The notes below the pieces were generated by a model that was not told the DNA's origin, did no database searches, and saw only the letters and a list, made by a program, of their open reading frames with translations. Below are positions 60,688-64,000 of a DNA stretch of 64,000 nucleotides, one piece after another. Position 1 is the first letter of the stretch; each line of letters begins with the position of its first letter. This DNA is from Phaeodactylum tricornutum CCAP 1055/1 (lineage: Eukaryota > Bacillariophyta > Bacillariophyceae > Surirellales > Neidiaceae), in NCBI RefSeq assembly GCF_000150955.2, contig NC_011669.1, positions 1,007,667 to 1,071,666 on the forward strand, in the 5' to 3' direction. The position numbers were made by a program, and so were the translations under genes.

Positions 60688-62688
60688 ATGAGCGCTCAAT
60701 ATCACTCTTTGGTCACTGCGGCAGCTGCTGTTCGACGGCAGGCTCCGAAAGGAGCTCGTGCTTGGTCCCGTGCACTGCCCTCGTTAGAGGTATGTTTGTA
60801 CAGTGGTTTCTCTGCGTGGATATGTGTATGTGTCGGTAGTAGTGAGACGAATATATATATGACTGAGGCTTTTTTCCGAAATGAGAAATTCGGGGACCTT
60901 GGACCCGAGAACCCTTCAAGGAATCTGGTACGGTTCTGCTGGTCAAAAATGCACAAGCAAGTGTGCAACATTGGTAGATTCGGGCAATTCTCATGGTCGG
61001 CCATTGGAATTCTGGTACGGCCTGCGACGAAGAGGTCCAGCTTTGGGCAACTGGTTATCCGCTTGCATTGGTTATCCGCCAATAAAAACCCAAAGAAACC
61101 TGGAAGCCCGGGTCAAGCGTCTACCAACGCATAGCAATCACTGTGTTGTTTTCGAAAATGATTTCTTCTCGTTCGCAATGGTTGGTGTGTGTGTATTACT
61201 CGTCAGGAGTCTCACACGCACGCTTTCCTTTTCCTTCGGCAGCGCAAAGACAATGTTAAGAGTGACATTCCGGCAGTCGACCCGGCACACTTTCAACCGA
61301 TGGGATCCTGGACGTCCGCCAAACTCAACCAGAGTCGCTCGGAGAATCCCTTTATGATGACTTGGGTCCCGGGGAAGGCGCGTGAAGCCGTCCCAAACAT
61401 GACGCACGGCGAGGGCGTCTACCTTTACGACGACACCGGCAAACAATACTTGGACTGGACCTCACAAGCCGTGTGTGCCAATCTGGGCCACGACATACCC
61501 AAGGCGGTAGTTGAAGCCGCTGCGTACCAAATGTCCACCCTCCCCTTTACGTACGGTGGCACCGGTCTCACCGAAATTCGCACCAGGACCAACCAACTCA
61601 TGGCGGAAATATTGCCGGGTGATTTGCGCGCCGCCGTCTTTCCCAGTTCCGGAGCCGAAGCCAACGAAGCGGGCATTATGATGGCACGGCGCTTTACCGG
61701 CCGTAACAAGATTATTTCCTGGTACCGATCCTATCACGGAGCGACAGCACACGCCGGTGCAGCGACGGGAGATTTCCGACGCTGGTACGGATCCGACAAT
61801 GTCCCCGGATTCGTTAAAGCCTTTAACCCGTTTCCGCTCTTTTTCAATCATGGAGGCAAAGACGCCACGGAAGAAGAACGAGTCGAAGCGGCCCTCAATA
61901 TGTTGGAGGAGCAAATCTTGAACGAAGGACCGGAGCAAATTGCGTCAATAATGATGGAGCCAATTGTGGGTGCCGGGGGATGTTTGATCATGCCGGATGG
62001 ATACATGCAAGGGATTCGTGCAATCTGTGACAAGTACGGGATTCTTATGCACTTGGACGAGGTCATGGTTGGTTTTGGACGTACCGGCAAATTGTTTGGT
62101 TTTCAAAATTACGACGGCGTCTTGCCCGATATCATATCGTGCGCCAAGGGAATTTCCGGAGCGGCCATTCCCTTGTCCATGACGGCCTGTACGGAGGAGA
62201 TTATGAATTTTTTCGAAGACAAGCCGCTCGGATGGGGGTCCACCTACCAGGCACACCCAGTTGCTCTAGCGGTGGCGTACGAAAATGTCAAGTACCTGCT
62301 ACAGAACGATATTGTTGGACGTGTGCAAACCATAGCGCCCATGTTCGAGTCACACATGAAGAGACTGGCCGACAAACACCCCTGCATCAAGCAGTACCGT
62401 GCGATTGGATTGTTTGGTTGCTTGGATGTACAGGATGTTTCCGGAAACAACCCAAAACTACAACACGAAGCCGCACACGACGCCTTTTTACTCTACAAAA
62501 AGGCCTACCACGACAACGGACTGGTCGGTTTGCACCGGTATCCGCACATTCACTGCGCGCCACCGCTGATCATTGAAGAAGAGGAACTCTCGGATGGTTT
62601 TGATCGGCTGGATCGATCCTTAGATGTTTTGGACGACGCGTTAGGCTATCACGTTTCGGATTCCGAAGATGCGGTTGCCTCGTCATGA
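60688..62688 (+). CDS. Class III PLP-dependent aminotransferase, mitochondrial
   Basis: Exons 60688-60789 and 61243-62688, with a 453 bp intron, the longest placed in this window (GTATGT...GGCAG). Exon 1 encodes only the presequence (A-A-A-A-V-R-R-Q-A-P-K-G-A-R), suggesting mitochondrial import. The 515-residue protein has S-S-G-A-E-A-N-E (PLP phosphate contact), Y-H-G-A-T (ring stacking), L-D-E-V-M-V-G-F-G-R-T-G and the Schiff-base Lys in C-A-K-G-I-S-G (about 333). The family includes GABA, ornithine, beta-alanine and taurine transaminases; its omega-amino-acid form is likely, but the substrate is not clear. The W-G-S-T-Y-Q-A-H-P segment is well kept. Confidence 0.85.
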
Positions 62689-63474
62689 CGCGCTTGGTTG
62701 AAACAATCCGACGACGACAAGAATCGTAGGCTCATCTTCCAATATACACAACCTCCTGTCTAAAGTACAAGCCCCTCCTCCTGTTTGTTTCCAGAAGTCT
62801 TTTCAGTGTCTCTCAATGTTTGTGAAATTGAATAAGTTGCAACTTGCAAAAACTATTGACAGACTTTTGTCTATTTACGTAGTAGGAACACTATGTTATA
62901 CCTTGATTTTTCCAGTATGCACGGATTGTGTAGCCTAGCTGTGTGCAGTTTGATTGCTATGAAGAGTAACTCTGTCAAGAACATGCCTATATTTGCGGTT
63001 ATTGTAGAAAGTATTTACTGTTGTGTTTGTATCTGTTGCAGAAATGTACTACCATCTTTTGTCAAGCTCTGTTCCTATTAATTCTTGCTTCACCGTCAGA
63101 GGGCGGTATTCCAAGCACCGTCCAAAAACCGAAGGGACTTCGCAATCCCAATTGGGAACTTTGCGGGAGCTCGAACTCGAAAACGATGTCACCCCAGAAT
63201 TTAAAAAAAGTTCTTTCGTCATGGTTCCTGTAGAGGAATTCCTCACAATGCGAGACAAGCTCCATTATTCCAAATTCCAGGATATGGGACCAAGCTACCC
63301 ACGGGTGTCGTTGGTGTCGTCCTCACGATTGTGGCACGGTCAATGTGGAATGACAGACGCCCGAGCCGCATCGAGAGAACGGATGAGGCTTCGCTCGGCT
63401 CAGGATTGTTCCGACAATAAAAATCCGATCAAAGTGCTCTCTTCGTTTTTTTGTAATTAACTCTGACTGTGACC
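62689..63474. other. Intergenic region with an uncertain ORF
   Basis: A frame open from about 63044 (ATG) to 63460 (about 138 codons) ends just before the next gene's ATG at 63475. It has no known domain and could be chance or the leader of the next gene. Nothing else is supported. Confidence 0.3.
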
Positions 63475-64000
63475 ATGGCTGCCCATCCCGATACCAAAAT
63501 TGACTGCTCTAAAGTCTACGTCAAAAAGTCGTCTTTCTCCAACGAACAGACGGGTGACTTTGATGGAGCCTTCGCCTTTGTTCCGTTTCAAAAAGGTATG
63601 CTGACGACCCAGCCCTCGACTAGTCGACGCCCAAGGAAGAGATGATACGACGCAAATGTCGGACTCGAATGACAATGCAAATTGTTATTTTGCGATGGGT
63701 GCTGGTGACATGTGTGAACTGTTAGCGGATTGTTAGTTTTGCCAAATGCCGATGACAAGGAACGATGGATTGGATTATTGGGCTAACCTGGCACTACATC
63801 ACTTGGGTATCTCGTCACTTACCACGTTTCTTGTTTTTGTTCCTTCCGCAGGTGATCTTGTAGAAAAGGGTGTTATGCGTCGTCTTCCCGATGGCTTTGA
63901 CGGAAACACGGTGAGTCGGATCGGAAGAAGGTTCTCGGATAGTCTGATCCCGCGACGGGAATTTCTTTCCTATTCGGAATGACTGACCAGCATCTCGACT
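63475..64000 (+). CDS. First exons of a gene running off the right edge, possibly SET-domain
   Basis: Exon 1 is 63475-63595 and exon 2 is 63852-63910, with GTATGC...GCAG between them (256 bp); the next donor GTGAGT at 63911 starts an intron that leaves the window. Spliced, the protein begins M-A-A-H-P-D-T-K-I-D-C-S and continues F-A-F-V-P-F-Q-K-G-D-L-V-E-K-G-V-M-R-R-L-P-D-G. The last piece resembles the N-terminal strand region of diatom SET-domain-like proteins as I recall them, but with ~60 residues this is a weak guess. Confidence 0.55.

Overview
The window is nuclear DNA of a diatom, most likely the pennate Phaeodactylum tricornutum or a close relative (inference from sequence alone). Genes lie densely on both strands. 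Introns are few and short (about 78-185 bp, one of 453 bp), with GTACGT or GTAAGT donors. Several predicted plastid proteins begin with a signal peptide ending in the diatom plastid motif (A-S-A-F, G-A-F-A-P, D-A-F, A-T-A-F). Gene content includes a PsbQ-type PSII protein, a GDP-mannose transporter, CTR9, GAR1 and a centrin-like protein.

Layout. 1-5.6 kb: a CTR9-like PAF1-complex subunit (5' end outside the window) converging on a sugar-phosphate cyclase of the EEVS/DDGS type. 5.6-13.9 kb: a transposon island with a ~3.0 kb element with long terminal inverted repeats (6423-9426) beside a broken Mutator-like transposase on the minus strand (13556 to 9431), itself interrupted by a second inverted-repeat pair. 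14-24.7 kb: NmrA-type reductase, beta-hydroxyacid dehydrogenase, membrane-anchored MsrA, SGNH-fold secretory protein, a kinesin-light-chain-like TPR protein and ATP10. 25-34 kb: small tail-anchored protein; histidine acid phosphatase head to head with an unusual fusion of inositol-3-phosphate synthase to a PfkB-family kinase carrying an HMG-box-like insert; then a GDP-mannose transporter. 34.6-45.5 kb: PsbQ-like protein, centrin-like protein, tRNA-Glu(UUC), M3 oligopeptidase, three predicted plastid proteins, an identical inverted tRNA-Glu, and a lone 5S rRNA. 45.7-64 kb: plastid NSF-like AAA ATPase, duplicated Cys/His-module protein, GRIP golgin with a thioredoxin-like domain, PFKFB, lipoyl-like mitochondrial protein, a DUF4602-like/GAR1 head-to-head pair, class-III aminotransferase, and the first exons of a gene leaving the right edge.

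The most novel item is the INO1-PfkB(-HMG) fusion at 28270-31821. INO1 makes inositol-3-phosphate, and plant myo-inositol kinases belong to the PfkB family, so one polypeptide could supply inositol monophosphate by two routes. Its divergent neighbour belongs to the acid phosphatase superfamily that includes phytases. Many gene starts were set by the first good ATG, and intron positions come from GT-AG sites that restore the conserved frame; none has transcript support here.
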